A stretch of DNA of 35,746 bases from an uncultured Ruminococcus sp. (GCA_902785355.1 CACZYF010000016.1:38003-73748); one strand, 5' to 3'. Numbered from the stretch's first letter, positions 21,011 to 31,012 are shown. Numbers and translations: made by a program. Notes: a model not told the origin generated them from the sequence alone.

Positions 21011-23776
21011 TTATTTCAGGATCGCGGCGCAGCGGGCGCAGAGGGTGGGATGCTCGGCACACGAGCCGACGGTGGTGGAGTATGCCCAGCAGCGGTCGCA
21101 CTTCTCGCCCTCAGCCTTGGTGACCTCGACGGAGAGCTCACCGGACTCAGCCTTGACGAGCTTGACGTCGGAGACGATAAAGACTGCCTTCAGCTCGGGG
21201 AGGACGGACTCGATGAAGCGGTACTCCTCGCCGCTCGCCTTGAGGGTGACGCAGGTCTCGAGGGAGGACTTGACGACCTTATCCTTGATGACGACCTCGA
21301 GAGACTTCTTCACGGTGTCGCGCAGGTCATGGATGCGATCCCATGTCGAGATGAAGTCGTCGCCGACCTCGATCCGGGCGGTCTTCGGCATCTCATTATA
21401 GAGCACGTTCTCCTTGTCGTCGGAGGCGCGATGCGGCAGATAACGCCAGATCTCGTCAGCCGTGTACGCCAGGATAGGAGTCAGCATACGGGTGAGAGAA
21501 TCGAGGATCAGGTACATCGCGGTCTGAGCGGCGCGGCGCTGCTTGGAATCAGCCTTCTCGGTATATAATCTGTCCTTGAGAACGTCGAGATAGAAGTTGG
21601 ACATATCGACGACGCAGAACTTGTGGATCGAATGATAGACCTGGTGGAACTCAAAGTGATCGTAAGCGTTCAGACACTTCGCGATCAGCTCGTTGAGCTT
21701 CACGATCGCCCACTTGTCGATCGGCAGCAGCTCGGCGGTCTCGACCATATCCTTGTCGGGATCGAAGTCGCTGAGGTTGCCGAGGATGTAACGGGCGGTG
21801 TTGCGGATCTTGCGGTATGCTTCAGACATCTGCTTGAGGATATCGCGGGAGATACTGATATCGGACTGGTAGTCGGACGAAGCGACCCACAGACGGAGCA
21901 CGTCGGCGCCGTACTGCTTGATGACCTCCTGCGGGCTGATACCGTTGCCCGCGGACTTAGACATCTTGCGGCGTTCCATATCGAGGATCATGCCGTGGGT
22001 CAGTACGGTACGGTAAGGCGCGACGCCCTCGGTCGCGACAGAGGTCAGAAGCGAGCTCTGGAACCATCCGCGGTACTGGTCGTTGCCCTCGAGATAGAGG
22101 TCGACGGGAGCGCCCAGATACGGACGGCGCTTACAAACCGAACGCCAGGAGGAGCCGGAATCGAACCATACGTCCATGATATCCTTTTCCTTCTCAAACT
22201 GCGTACAGCCGCAGGACGGGCACTTCGTACCCTCGGGGAGGATCTCGGACGCGTCCTTCTCGAACCACGCGTTGGAGCCTTCCTTACCAAAGAGGTCGGC
22301 GACAGCCAGCATGGCTTCCTTATTGACATAGGGCTCGCCGCAGTCCTTGCAGTAGAAGATCGGAATCGGAACGCCCCACTTGCGCTGACGGGAGATACAC
22401 CAGTCCTTGCGGTCGCGAACCATCGCGGTGATACGATCCTTGCCCCATGCGGGGATCCACTCTACGGTGTTGATCGCGTCGACAGCCTGATCCTTGAAGT
22501 CCTCTACGGAGCAGAACCACTGGTCGGTGGCGCGGAACAGGATCGGGGTCTTGCAGCGCCAGCAGTGCGGATACTGGTGGATGATCTTCTTGAGCGCGAA
22601 GAGCGCGCCGGTCTCATCCAGATGGATGGCGATCTTTTTATTCGCCTCGTCGGTAGTCAGCCCCGCGAACATACCCGCCTCTTCGGTGAGCACGCCGTCG
22701 GAGTTGACGGGACAGACGGTGGGAATATCGTAATTCTGACAGACATTATAGTCGTCTACGCCGTGACCGGGCGCGGTATGAACGCAGCCGGTACCGCTCT
22801 CGAGGGTGACATGCTCGCCGACGATCAACAGCGACTCGCGGTCGAGGAACGGATGCTGCGTCTTCATGAATTCGAGCTCCGAGCCTTGGATGGTGCCGAC
22901 GACCTCATAATCGCTGAGTTCCGCCTCCGCCATAGCGTTCTCATACAGATCGGTCGCCATGACGTAGTACTCGTCGCCGCACTTGATGATCGAATACTCG
23001 TAACGCGGGCCTACGCAGATCGCGAGGTTCGCGGGAAGGGTCCAGGTGGTGGTGGTCCAGATAACGAAGAAGACCTTAGACGGGTCAATGCCCATCGCGG
23101 AGAACTTACCGAGGTCATCGGTCACACGGAATTTGACATAGATCGAATGGCAGGGATCCTCGGCATACTCGATCTCCGCCTCAGCCAGAGCGGTCTTACA
23201 CTCGGGGCACCAGTAAACGGGCTTGAGGCCCTTGTAGATATAGCCCTTGTCAGCCATCTCGGCGAACACCTTGATCTGCTCGGCTTCGAACTCATGCTTC
23301 AAGGTGATGTAGGGGTTATCCCACTCGCCGATGATACCCAGACGCTTGAACTGGGTGCGCTGGTCGTTGATATAGCCGGTGACAAACTCCTCACAGAGCT
23401 TTCTTAATTCCAATACAGAAATATCAGCAGAGGAGCCGATACCCGCCTTGGCGCGCGCCTTCAGCTCGGTCGGCAGACCGTGGGTATCCCAGCCGGGGAC
23501 GAACGGAGACTGGAAGCCCGCCATGTTCTTATAGCGGACGATAAAATCCTTGAGGATCTTGTTCAGCGCGTGTCCGAGGTGGATATCGCCGTTGGCGTAG
23601 GGAGGGCCGTCGTGCAGCACATACTTCGGCTTACCCTCGTTCTTTTCGATCAGCTTGTCATAAACCTTCTCCTGCTCCCAGCGCTCGAGCGTCTTGGGCT
23701 CGGACTGCGGCAGACCGCCGCGCATCGGGAAATCGGTACGGGGCAGGTTCAAGGTCTTGTTATAATCCTGAGACAT
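21011..23776 (-). CDS. ileS: Isoleucyl-tRNA synthetase
   Basis: A 921-residue class Ia synthetase that charges tRNA-Ile and edits misactivated valine. The HIGH-type motif is HLGH at 66-69 ([16 protein letters not shown]) and KMSKS is in [10 protein letters not shown] near 604. The editing domain (about 180-390) has [10 protein letters not shown] and [12 protein letters not shown]. The C-terminal zinc finger is complete (CDRCW...CARC). ATG 23776 is used because GGAG lies 9 bases upstream; two in-frame upstream ATGs are too near or beyond that site. This is the bacterial-type enzyme expected next to divIVA and lspA. No T-box leader is present in the 87-base gap. Confidence 0.97.
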   Translation of the reverse strand: MSQDYNKTLNLPRTDFPMRGGLPQSEPKTLERWEQEKVYDKLIEKNEGKPKYVLHDGPPYANGDIHLGHALNKILKDFIVRYKNMAGFQSPFVPGWDTHGLPTELKARAKAGIGSSADISVLELRKLCEEFVTGYINDQRTQFKRLGIIGEWDNPYITLKHEFEAEQIKVFAEMADKGYIYKGLKPVYWCPECKTALAEAEIEYAEDPCHSIYVKFRVTDDLGKFSAMGIDPSKVFFVIWTTTTWTLPANLAICVGPRYEYSIIKCGDEYYVMATDLYENAMAEAELSDYEVVGTIQGSELEFMKTQHPFLDRESLLIVGEHVTLESGTGCVHTAPGHGVDDYNVCQNYDIPTVCPVNSDGVLTEEAGMFAGLTTDEANKKIAIHLDETGALFALKKIIHQYPHCWRCKTPILFRATDQWFCSVEDFKDQAVDAINTVEWIPAWGKDRITAMVRDRKDWCISRQRKWGVPIPIFYCKDCGEPYVNKEAMLAVADLFGKEGSNAWFEKDASEILPEGTKCPSCGCTQFEKEKDIMDVWFDSGSSWRSVCKRRPYLGAPVDLYLEGNDQYRGWFQSSLLTSVATEGVAPYRTVLTHGMILDMERRKMSKSAGNGISPQEVIKQYGADVLRLWVASSDYQSDISISRDILKQMSEAYRKIRNTARYILGNLSDFDPDKDMVETAELLPIDKWAIVKLNELIAKCLNAYDHFEFHQVYHSIHKFCVVDMSNFYLDVLKDRLYTEKADSKQRRAAQTAMYLILDSLTRMLTPILAYTADEIWRYLPHRASDDKENVLYNEMPKTARIEVGDDFISTWDRIHDLRDTVKKSLEVVIKDKVVKSSLETCVTLKASGEEYRFIESVLPELKAVFIVSDVKLVKAESGELSVEVTKAEGEKCDRCWAYSTTVGSCAEHPTLCARCAAILK

Positions 23777-23792
23777 TTTCATACACTCCAAA

Positions 23793-23846
23793 TAAAAGAA
23801 ATGAATCAGCACTGAACTCCGATTACATAATAATCAGAGCTCAGTG
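23793..23846 (-). terminator. Terminator-like hairpin between divIVA and ileS
   Basis: CACTGAGCTC pairs with a GAGTTCAGTG arm, extended by an AT-rich upper stem with one mismatch. On the minus strand CTGATTCATTTCTTTT follows. The ileS ribosome binding site begins directly afterwards, so it could reduce read-through into ileS. Confidence 0.6.
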
Positions 23847-23863
23847 TTGAAGGTTATCAAATA

Positions 23864-24532
23864 TTATACGTCGTAGTTGTCGCCGAACTGCAGCTTGTCG
23901 AACTTGTCGTGTCTTTCACGCTTGAGTTCCGGGCGGCCGTTCTCGGCGGGAGCCTCGCTCTTAGCGGGCTTTGCGATCTTGATGTCCTCGTCGTCGGCAG
24001 CAGGCTCGTCAGTCTTGATCATCTCTTCGATCGGCTCGAAGGGATACTTCTGATCGAGCTCCTCGCGCTTCTCCTTGACCTCTGCTTCGGTGGGAAACTC
24101 CTCGACCATGGCGAGGTGCTTCTTGTACAGGGCGATGATCTCACCTCTGAGCTTCGCGGTCTCGGAATGGAGCGCCTCGAACTTATCCTTCTCACGCTCG
24201 GTCGCCATCTCAGCCTCGGTGAGGATTGCACGGGAACGCTTCTCGGCGGAGCGGATGATGTAATCCGCCTTGTTCTGCGCCTCCTTCATGGTGGTGTCAG
24301 CCAGCTTCTGAGAGGTGAGCAGGGCGTTGCGGACGGTCTCCTCATCCTCGCGGTACTGCTCGATCTTGCCGGCTAAGATATCCATCTTGCGGACGCAGTC
24401 GTTTTTCTCGGCGATCAGCTGCTCGACGGTCGCAGTGACCTCGTCGATGAAGTCGTCGACGTCGGCAGCATTGTAGCCGTTCTTTCCCGCACGGCGGAAG
24501 CTGATTTCTCTGATCTCGTCAATTGTTAACAT
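23864..24532 (-). CDS. divIVA: Cell-division initiation protein DivIVA
   Basis: A 222-residue coiled-coil protein that senses negatively curved membrane at poles and septa. The N-terminal DivIVA domain is MLTIDEIREISFRRAGKNGY then NAADVDDFIDE, followed by a long heptad coiled coil (about 30-140, rich in AEKRSRAILTEAE). The C-terminus is acidic and low-complexity. ATG 24532 is selected because AGGAG is 8 bases upstream; an open 29-residue extension has no support. It closes the ylmE-sepF-ylmH-divIVA set, the classical Gram-positive division-site order. ylmG is missing from its usual place between sepF and ylmH. Confidence 0.95.
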   Translation of the reverse strand: MLTIDEIREISFRRAGKNGYNAADVDDFIDEVTATVEQLIAEKNDCVRKMDILAGKIEQYREDEETVRNALLTSQKLADTTMKEAQNKADYIIRSAEKRSRAILTEAEMATEREKDKFEALHSETAKLRGEIIALYKKHLAMVEEFPTEAEVKEKREELDQKYPFEPIEEMIKTDEPAADDEDIKIAKPAKSEAPAENGRPELKRERHDKFDKLQFGDNYDV

Positions 24533-24548
24533 ATGTAGCACTCCTATC

Positions 24549-25289
24549 CTATCTAAAGTGTTTGACAGACACACGCAGCTTTCCCTTTCGGGAATTGCCG
24601 AGAATCGCTGACAAAACATATTTACCGTATTTCCTTATGGTGATCGTCGCGCCCTCCTTGAGGGGAGCGGCGACGGCGATCTCTGTGACATGGTTCACCA
24701 TCACCATCTCCGACCGTATCAGCCGCGCGGCTTTGTCGCGCGACAGGTTCGCGGCAGCCGCCGTGAAGGCGTCCAGCCGCAGGGAGCTGAGGGTAAAGAC
24801 CCTCTCCTCCACGTCGTCCGGCTCGGGCAGATCGGACGGATCCGCGTAGCCGGTCCTGACCCCTACCCTGCCGATCGCCGTGACCTGGGACAGGATGAAG
24901 GGAGCGATATCCTCGCGGACGAAGATCACCGTACGCCCCGGGGAGGTCAGGATATCGCCGAGGGTATCGCGGTTGATGCCCAGCGCCATCAGCGAGCCCA
25001 GGAAGTCGCGGTGACGAAGGTCATCCTCTGCTCTGTAGGTAAACTGAAGCGGGACTATGGGGAAGTCCTCCTCCCCCGCCGAAGCGCCCAGCATCACGCG
25101 GACAGCGCCCTCATACCCGCCGAAGAAGCGGATATCGGCGCGCTTAGGCAGATGCTCGCGCAGGTACAGGCTCTCATGCTCGTTGAGAAAGCCTACAAAG
25201 CGCGGACAGCTCCGCCGCTCGCTCAGCTCGATTGCGTCATAAGCGCGGGATAAAAGCAGCTTATCCTCAGCGCTGTTCAACTGAGCCAA
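24549..25289 (-). CDS. ylmH: S4-domain RNA-binding protein YlmH
   Basis: 246 residues. The N-terminal region (RSCPRFVGFLNEHESLYLRE) is typical of YlmH, and the C-terminal S4 domain spans about 170-230 (LSSLRLDAFTAAAANLSRDK, then AARLIRSEMVMVNH). In Bacillota the family is reported to act on 50S subunits carrying stalled nascent chains; its placement in the division cluster is conserved but unexplained. The start is TTG 25289, just 5 bases after the sepF stop, without a clear ribosome binding site; translational coupling to sepF is likely. No ATG is available near the expected N-terminus. Confidence 0.9.
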   Translation of the reverse strand: MAQLNSAEDKLLLSRAYDAIELSERRSCPRFVGFLNEHESLYLREHLPKRADIRFFGGYEGAVRVMLGASAGEEDFPIVPLQFTYRAEDDLRHRDFLGSLMALGINRDTLGDILTSPGRTVIFVREDIAPFILSQVTAIGRVGVRTGYADPSDLPEPDDVEERVFTLSSLRLDAFTAAAANLSRDKAARLIRSEMVMVNHVTEIAVAAPLKEGATITIRKYGKYVLSAILGNSRKGKLRVSVKHFR

Positions 25290-25294
25290 GCTGA

Positions 25295-25798
25295 TTAAAA
25301 GTAAACGCCGCTGTGCTCAAGCTCGTCGAGCAGGTCGTCGCCGGTGAGGTCAACGTTGTTCGGGATAATGATGAAGGTCGAGGTAGCGATCTTCTTGATC
25401 TTACCGCGGTTAGCGTAAGCGACGCCGGAGAGAAAGTCGATAATGCGGCGCGCCATATCCTTGTTGGTGTTCTCGAGGTTGAGGACGACGGTATGGGTCT
25501 TTAAGAGCTCATCCGCGATGGTGCGGGTCTCCTCGCCGAAGCGCTCGGGCTTGAACAGGGCTACGGCGAGCTTCGCGGTAGCGCTGATATTCACGACCTT
25601 GCTGCTGTTGCCGCGGCGTGACGACTCGCGGGACGAGCCGTAGTCGTCGAAGTCGTCGTAGCGGGAAGATGACGACGAACGGCGGGAGGGAGCTTCCTCC
25701 TCCGCCTCTTCCTCCTCATAATCCTCGTATTCATTATACTCATACTCATCGTCAGGCGCATCCCACATGCGCTTGAACTTATCTACAAATCCTGCCAT
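25295..25798 (-). CDS. sepF: Cell-division protein SepF
   Basis: A 167-residue FtsZ-binding protein that ties the Z-ring to the membrane. Residues 1-13 (MAGFVDKFKRMWD) form the amphipathic membrane helix. A long acidic then Ser/Arg-rich linker (about 14-65) follows, then the SepF core: KLAVALFKPERFGEETRTIA and DFLSGVAYANRGKIKKI. The linker is longer and more charged than in Bacillus. GGAGG precedes ATG 25798. It lies downstream of ylmE by 58 bases. No FtsA or FtsZ gene is in the window. Confidence 0.95.
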   Translation of the reverse strand: MAGFVDKFKRMWDAPDDEYEYNEYEDYEEEEAEEEAPSRRSSSSSRYDDFDDYGSSRESSRRGNSSKVVNISATAKLAVALFKPERFGEETRTIADELLKTHTVVLNLENTNKDMARRIIDFLSGVAYANRGKIKKIATSTFIIIPNNVDLTGDDLLDELEHSGVYF

Positions 25799-25856
25799 TT
25801 TGGTTTCCTCCGTTTTTTGAGATATATTGTAACTGATAATCACTGAAATCGACCGG

Positions 25857-26570
25857 TCACGCGGGATAGTACCGCGCGCCGAAGAGAGCCGAACCGACTC
25901 TCACCATGGTCGCGCCGCAGCGGATCGCCTCGGCGTAATCGTCGGACATTCCCATGGACAGAATATCCATAGATATATTATCTATATTTTTGCTGTCAAT
26001 GTCAAGAAAGATATTACGCATTTTATCAAAAAATTTGCGATTTTCTTGTGCATTTTCACAAATCGGGGGGATCGCCATCAGTCCGCGCACCTTGATCGCG
26101 GGGATATCCCTGATCTGATACAGGAGCTCCTCGAGCTGTTCGGGGAGTACGCCGGACTTGTTCTCCTCCCTGCCGATGTTGACTTCAAGCAGGATACCGG
26201 TCTCGGTGTTCCGCTTGATCGAGCACCGCGAGATCTCCTGAGCGAGCTTCACGGAATCGACCGACTGGATCAGGTCGACCTTGCCGACGATCTGGCGCAC
26301 CTTGTTGGTCTGCAGGTGACCGATGAACTGCAAGGACGCGTGCTCGAGGTCATACTCGCCGTACTTGGACAGCAGCTCCTGTACGCGGTTCTCGCCGATA
26401 TAGCGTAGCCCCAGCAAGATCGCGTGGTTGATGGTGGGGGCGTCGACCGTCTTGGTCGCCGCGAGGAAGGTGATGTCGTCGGCGGTCTTGCCGACGGACT
26501 CAGCCGCGCGGGCGATCTCCTCACAGATATGATGATAGTTATATTCTACGTCAGCTAATGATCTTGCCAT
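25857..26570 (-). CDS. ylmE: PLP homeostasis protein, YggS/YlmE family
   Basis: A 237-residue alanine-racemase-fold protein that binds PLP without a known catalytic reaction and balances vitamin B6 and amino-acid pools. The cofactor lysine is K40 in FLAATKTV; IGHLQTNK, GLMAIPP and SMGMSDDYAEAI are the family signatures. It begins 20 bases inside the end of the HlyD-like gene, so the two are coupled. GGAGGAG is 11 or so bases before the ATG. As first gene of the conserved ylm block, it connects the division genes to the mutS-mutL run. Confidence 0.94.
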   Translation of the reverse strand: MARSLADVEYNYHHICEEIARAAESVGKTADDITFLAATKTVDAPTINHAILLGLRYIGENRVQELLSKYGEYDLEHASLQFIGHLQTNKVRQIVGKVDLIQSVDSVKLAQEISRCSIKRNTETGILLEVNIGREENKSGVLPEQLEELLYQIRDIPAIKVRGLMAIPPICENAQENRKFFDKMRNIFLDIDSKNIDNISMDILSMGMSDDYAEAIRCGATMVRVGSALFGARYYPA

Positions 26571-27864
26571 CGAACAGATCTCCTCCTTCTATTACGACTT
26601 TATCGTAAAGCGACACGGTACTGCCGTTTAAGAGCGTACCGGCGGGCGGCTCTTCATTAACGATGATATAATCGTCGCCCGAATACGCGATCGCTACCTG
26701 CTTAAATACCAGCTCCGTGCCGTACTCGATATAAACGCCCTGTACCTTCTCACGCTGCTCTGTGTCATTACCCTTGTCGTCGGTGACGGTATAGGTGACG
26801 TAATCGTCATGCAGAGCGGATTTCGGGATCTTCAAGCCCTCGTACTCGTTGACGATGATCTCAACGTTATCATGTCTGAGGTACGACAGCGCGTCGCTCA
26901 TGTAGTTGCACTGCAGCACGGCGATCGCCTTCTCGTTGTTGCTGTAATTATTGACATACAGCACCTTGGCGGGGATAGGCTCGTCGAGCACCGAGGGCAG
27001 GCGCACCTTAACGGACGATGACGCATGGGTCAGATTAGCCGCCTGATCGGAGGTGATCGGACACAGGACATACCAGTTGACATCCTTGATGATCTTGCCG
27101 ATATAGGCGGACTCGTCGATCTCGGCGGGCTGTGCGTTCTCGACGTCCTCGGCGGTGATCTCATCGAGTTTGCTGACGTCGAAGGTCTTTTCATAACCGT
27201 CGACCTTAGAGACGAAGTAGCCCGCGTCGGGCGACTTGACGGTGCCGATCGAGGCGCCGGTCGAGGACTTGAGCGCGTCGCGCTCCGCTTTGAGCGCGTT
27301 GATCTTCTCCGTAAAATCTCCCTGCTTTCCGGTGACGATCTGCTTGCGCAGCATCGAGGTCAAAAGGCTCTGCTCCGTATTGGTCAAATTACCGAAGTCG
27401 CGTGTGTTGACGCCCTTGATCAGATCGATCATACGCTCGTTGATCTGGGCGTTCACGGTGTCGAGACCTACGCTCGGGGAGTTGTTGACCTGGTTGATGG
27501 ACTCGAGGAAGGCGATGCGCTCGTCGAGCTGTTCGATCTGCTGGATCACGGCGACATCCTCCTGGCTCGCGTAAGCGGTGGCGATCGTGCCGTTGGCGGT
27601 CACCTTGCCGCCGTCGTCCACGTCGTAGACCAGCACGCCGTTCGAAGAATAGCTGAGGTACTCCTCGTTGCGGGCGATCAGCGCCTTGGAGTCGATGGTT
27701 TCGAACGCCTTGGTTCGGTAGACGGTCTCGGTCGCGATATTATTGTTGCCGAGGAAGTTGGTGGTGATGAACACGAATACGATATACACCAGCACCAGCG
27801 CCAAGCCCACACCGATCAGTATTCTCTTGGTTAACTGTGCTCGTTTAGAAGTCGGTTTACTCAT
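26551..27864 (-). CDS. HlyD-like membrane fusion protein in the ylm division cluster
   Basis: 437 residues. A basic cytoplasmic start (MSKPTSKRAQLTKR) leads to one transmembrane helix at about 15-36; the rest is extracytoplasmic. The region 60-100 (SYSSNGVLVYDVDDGGKVTA) looks like half a biotinyl-lipoyl domain, 100-215 is a helical hairpin (QQIEQLDERIAFLESI, LKAERDALK), and after 225 the second lipoyl half (GTVKSPDAGYFVSKVDGYE) and beta-barrel follow. This is the architecture of HlyD/MacA-type adaptors, but no ABC transporter or other pump is next to it. It overlaps ylmE and follows miaA by 32 bases. AAGGAAG supports the ATG. A divisome or envelope role is inferred only from location. Confidence 0.75.
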   Translation of the reverse strand: MSKPTSKRAQLTKRILIGVGLALVLVYIVFVFITTNFLGNNNIATETVYRTKAFETIDSKALIARNEEYLSYSSNGVLVYDVDDGGKVTANGTIATAYASQEDVAVIQQIEQLDERIAFLESINQVNNSPSVGLDTVNAQINERMIDLIKGVNTRDFGNLTNTEQSLLTSMLRKQIVTGKQGDFTEKINALKAERDALKSSTGASIGTVKSPDAGYFVSKVDGYEKTFDVSKLDEITAEDVENAQPAEIDESAYIGKIIKDVNWYVLCPITSDQAANLTHASSSVKVRLPSVLDEPIPAKVLYVNNYSNNEKAIAVLQCNYMSDALSYLRHDNVEIIVNEYEGLKIPKSALHDDYVTYTVTDDKGNDTEQREKVQGVYIEYGTELVFKQVAIAYSGDDYIIVNEEPPAGTLLNGSTVSLYDKVVIEGGDLFDGKIIS

Positions 27865-27896
27865 GTGATACTTCCTTTATCGAGTCGGTGACTCAG

Positions 27897-28835
27897 TCAC
27901 AGCGACTCTTTGATGTATGTGATCGCTTCGGCCTTTATCTCGTCGAAGCTCATGTTATCGATCTCAAACCATCGGGTGCTCTCATCACGCCTGAACCACG
28001 TCAGTTGGCGTTTCGCGTAGCGGCGGGTGGCGCGCTTGAGGCTCTCGATGCAGCTTTCAAGGTCGGCTTCACCGTGAAGATACGGCAGCAGCTCCTTGTA
28101 GCCGATGGCGGCGGCAGCAGTCTCGCCGTATCCGCCCCGATAGAACGCTCTTGCCTCATCGAGCAGCCCGTTCTCGAGCATAAGGTCGACGCGGCGGTTG
28201 ATCCGCTCGTAGAGGAACTCTCTGTCAGCGGCAGTCAGCCCGAGGCGTATCGCGCGATAGGGGCTCTCCGCGCTGAGCTGTCTGCTGTTAAGCTCGGTCT
28301 GGGTCATTCCGGTGGAGCGGTAGACCTCAAAACAGCGGATGATCCGCTTGGGGTTGCGCCCCTCGGCGAGTCGGTCGGCGGATTCGGGGTCGAAGGAACG
28401 CAGCTCGTCGAGCATCACGTCGATCCCCTTCTGCTCGAGCTCCGCGGTGATCGCGGCACGCAGGGCGGGATCATACTCCTGCTCCTCGAACCGCATATTG
28501 TTCAGAAGGGAGTCCACATACAGCCCCGTTCCGCCGCAGAGGATCGGCAGTCTCCCCCTGCCGCGGATATCGGCGATCGCCGCCTTTGCCAGCTCGCAGT
28601 AACGTGCGACGGAGAAGCTCTCTCCCGGCTCCAAGAAGTCGATCAGGTGGTGTGTAACGCCCTGCATCTCTTCGGCGGTCGGCTTCGCGGTAGCGACGTC
28701 CATAGAACGGTAGATCTGCATGGAATCGGCGGAGATCACCTCACCGCCGAGCGACTTTGCGAGAGCGACGGACAGCGCCGTCTTACCCGAGGCGGTGGGT
28801 CCGACGACGGCGACAACAGGGTTCCTCTCCATCAT
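27897..28835 (-). CDS. miaA: tRNA dimethylallyltransferase
   Basis: About 312 residues; it adds a dimethylallyl group to A37 of tRNAs reading UNN codons, producing i6A. The P-loop is GPTASGKT at 12-19, with SADSMQIYRSMDVATAKP as the catalytic block and LCGGTGLYVDSLL as the next conserved block. Start is ATG 28835 or 28832 (ATGATG); the mutL stop TGA is embedded in these, so the genes are coupled. The open frame extends 24 codons upstream inside mutL without support. Its product i6A37 is the substrate of MiaB, encoded at the head of the same run. Confidence 0.95.
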   Translation of the reverse strand: MMERNPVVAVVGPTASGKTALSVALAKSLGGEVISADSMQIYRSMDVATAKPTAEEMQGVTHHLIDFLEPGESFSVARYCELAKAAIADIRGRGRLPILCGGTGLYVDSLLNNMRFEEQEYDPALRAAITAELEQKGIDVMLDELRSFDPESADRLAEGRNPKRIIRCFEVYRSTGMTQTELNSRQLSAESPYRAIRLGLTAADREFLYERINRRVDLMLENGLLDEARAFYRGGYGETAAAAIGYKELLPYLHGEADLESCIESLKRATRRYAKRQLTWFRRDESTRWFEIDNMSFDEIKAEAITYIKESL

Positions 28836-30793
28836 TCGATCCTGCCGAACATCCGCTCCAGCTCGCGCTTTTTCAGCACGATGCAAACGGGTCTGCCGTG
28901 GGGACAATGGCGGATATCCTCGTCCTCCACCTGACGCGCCAGCTCGATGAGCTCCTGCTCGGTACTGCGGTTGCCGCCCTTGATCGCGGCGCGGCAGCTG
29001 ACGTTCGCATAGATCCAGTCCATCTTCTCGGAACGGATCTCCCGCTTGTTCTCAGTGAGATATCCCGCCATCTCGATGACGGAGGGCTCGATATCCTCAA
29101 GCGGCAGATACTGCGGCGCAGAGCGCACGATGATACTGCCGTTACCGAAATCGTCGATGTCGAAGCCCGCCTCACGAAAGACGTCGAGGTCGGCGATCAC
29201 GGAGTTATAATCCTGTTTATTGAGGGTGACGGTCAGCGGGGTCAGCAAAAGCTGGCTGCAGCCGCTTCCCTTCTCCTTCTTCAGACGTTCATAAATGATG
29301 CGTTCATGGGCGGCGTGCTTATCGATCAGCAGCAGCTCATGATCGTTCTTCTCGATGATGATGTAGGTCTTGAACGCCTCTCCGATGTATTTATAGTAGT
29401 TGTTGTCAATGTCGATCAGCGGCTTCGGCTCCCCGATCGCTTCGGGGGCGGGTTCAACCGAAGGCTTTTGTTCTGGCTGAGGGAGAACCGGCTCGGGCTC
29501 TTCTTGCTCCGCCTCCATGCGCTTCTGCGCGATATGCTCACGGTAGCCATCCGCAAAGGGCGACGCGGAATCCGCCGCCTGTACGTTCATCGCGATCGGC
29601 TTCTGAGCCGTATCGTCGAGCATACGGAATAGCTCGTCGGCACGCTTTTCCTCCCGCTTCAGATCGAGCTTCTGCACGGGCTTTGATACGGGGATCACGG
29701 GTTTTTCGTCACGCTCGCGGAACACCTTCTGCGCCAGCTCAAAGGGATTGACCCTGTTGACGGGCTTTAAGTTATTCACCGGCAGATGAGCTTCCACACG
29801 CTTCTCACCGCTGAGCAGGGCGGTCTTGACGGCGTGATAAACGGCGTCGAATACAGGGCGCTCGTTGACGAAGCGCACCTCGAGCTTCGTGGGATGGACG
29901 TTCACGTCGACCGCGTTGAAGGACATCTCGAGGTTGAGCACACAGGAGGGGAACTTACCCACCATGACGCTCCCCTTGCAGGCTTCGCTGATCGCCGCCA
30001 TCGCGGTCTTGCAGATCACGAAGCGGTTGTTGATGAAGAAGTTCTGCATATTGCGGTTGGGGCGGGCGTTCTCGGGATGGCTGATAAAGCCGGTGACGTG
30101 AATACCACCGAGGGTATAATCCACGGGGATCAGTCCGCGGGCGAAATCGCGTCCGTAGACAGCGTAGATCGCCGAGAGCAGCTTGCCGTCGCCTGCGGTG
30201 CGCAGAGCGGGCTTCTGATCCTTGATATAGGTGATCGCGATCTCGGGGTGAGAAAGGGCGATCTTATCGATGACGTTCGATACCGCGTTGCCCTCCGCCA
30301 TATCGGTTTTCAGGAACTTCATGCGGGCGGGGACGTTATAGAACAGGTCGCGGATGATGAAGGTGGTGCCGTCGGGACAGCCCGCGTCGGAGAGCGACTT
30401 CTCCTCGCCGCCTTCGATCAGGCAGCGGGTACCGGTCTCCTCCTCGCGCGCCTTGGTGATCAGCTCCAGATGGGACACCGAGGCGATAGACGCCAGCGCT
30501 TCGCCCCGAAAGCCGAGGGTCGCGATCGCGTCGAGGTCGTCCTCCTCGCGCACCTTGGAGGTCGCGTGGCGGATGAACGCGGGACGGATATCCTCTTTCA
30601 GAATACCGCTGCCGTTATCGGACACGCGCATGAAGGTAACGCCGCCGTTCTTGATCTCTACGGTCACGGCAGTCGCACCGGCGTCGATAGCGTTCTCTAC
30701 CAGCTCCTTGATGACCGATGAGGGTCGCTCAACGACCTCGCCCGCCGCGATCAACTCCGCGACGTGCTTGTCCAGTATATTGATCCTGCCCAT
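28832..30793 (-). CDS. mutL: DNA mismatch repair protein MutL
   Basis: 653 residues. The N-terminal GHKL ATPase shows ELVENAIDAGA, DNGSGI and GFRGEALASI. The middle linker (about 330-455) is Pro/Glu-rich. The C-terminal domain has the nicking-endonuclease metal site typical of bacteria without MutH: DKHAAHERIIYE near 490, SCRAAIKGG near 598, CPHGRP near 628 and a terminal FGRIE. The usual DQHA is DKHA here, a change away from metal-binding positions. AGGAGGT lies before the ATG. A 219-base gap holding an F2 element separates it from mutS. Confidence 0.96.
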   Translation of the reverse strand: MGRINILDKHVAELIAAGEVVERPSSVIKELVENAIDAGATAVTVEIKNGGVTFMRVSDNGSGILKEDIRPAFIRHATSKVREEDDLDAIATLGFRGEALASIASVSHLELITKAREEETGTRCLIEGGEEKSLSDAGCPDGTTFIIRDLFYNVPARMKFLKTDMAEGNAVSNVIDKIALSHPEIAITYIKDQKPALRTAGDGKLLSAIYAVYGRDFARGLIPVDYTLGGIHVTGFISHPENARPNRNMQNFFINNRFVICKTAMAAISEACKGSVMVGKFPSCVLNLEMSFNAVDVNVHPTKLEVRFVNERPVFDAVYHAVKTALLSGEKRVEAHLPVNNLKPVNRVNPFELAQKVFRERDEKPVIPVSKPVQKLDLKREEKRADELFRMLDDTAQKPIAMNVQAADSASPFADGYREHIAQKRMEAEQEEPEPVLPQPEQKPSVEPAPEAIGEPKPLIDIDNNYYKYIGEAFKTYIIIEKNDHELLLIDKHAAHERIIYERLKKEKGSGCSQLLLTPLTVTLNKQDYNSVIADLDVFREAGFDIDDFGNGSIIVRSAPQYLPLEDIEPSVIEMAGYLTENKREIRSEKMDWIYANVSCRAAIKGGNRSTEQELIELARQVEDEDIRHCPHGRPVCIVLKKRELERMFGRIE

Positions 30794-30814
30794 TTGCGTA
30801 CCTCCTTTCTGTTT

Positions 30815-31012
30815 CGGTGAACGGTGAATGGTGTTGGGAAAGCCTGACGGCTTTTGGATTGGTATAACATCTGCTTTTCGTAAGTATGAAGCTCTTTATT
30901 GGGGCGCAAGTGTTACGGCTTTATCATTTTACAAATCAGGTGAGGGCGGAGCCCTCCATCAACCATTCACCATTCACTATTCACCGTTCTCCGTTTAACC
31001 GTTCTCCGTTCT
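30815..31012 (+). repeat. F2 element, copy C, with heptamer termini
   Basis: Starts with GGTGAACGGTGAATGG, then TGTTGGGAAAGCCTGACGGC and TTTTGGATTGGTATAAC, as in copy A; the middle is diverged. It ends with GGTGAGGGCGGAGCCCTCC and then CATTCACCATTCACTATTCA, CCGTTCTCCG and more heptamers. The termini are inverted (GGTGAAT against ATTCACC). The right array reaches the mutS stop region at 31013. It fills the mutL-mutS gap. Confidence 0.85.

Noticed and set aside
21623-23407. Long plus-strand open frame (594 codons) opposite ileS
   Set aside because: It is antisense to a complete, motif-bearing ileS. Its composition (Asp/His/Leu/Arg-rich, no domain) is the typical mirror of GC-rich coding DNA, and it lacks a ribosome binding site.
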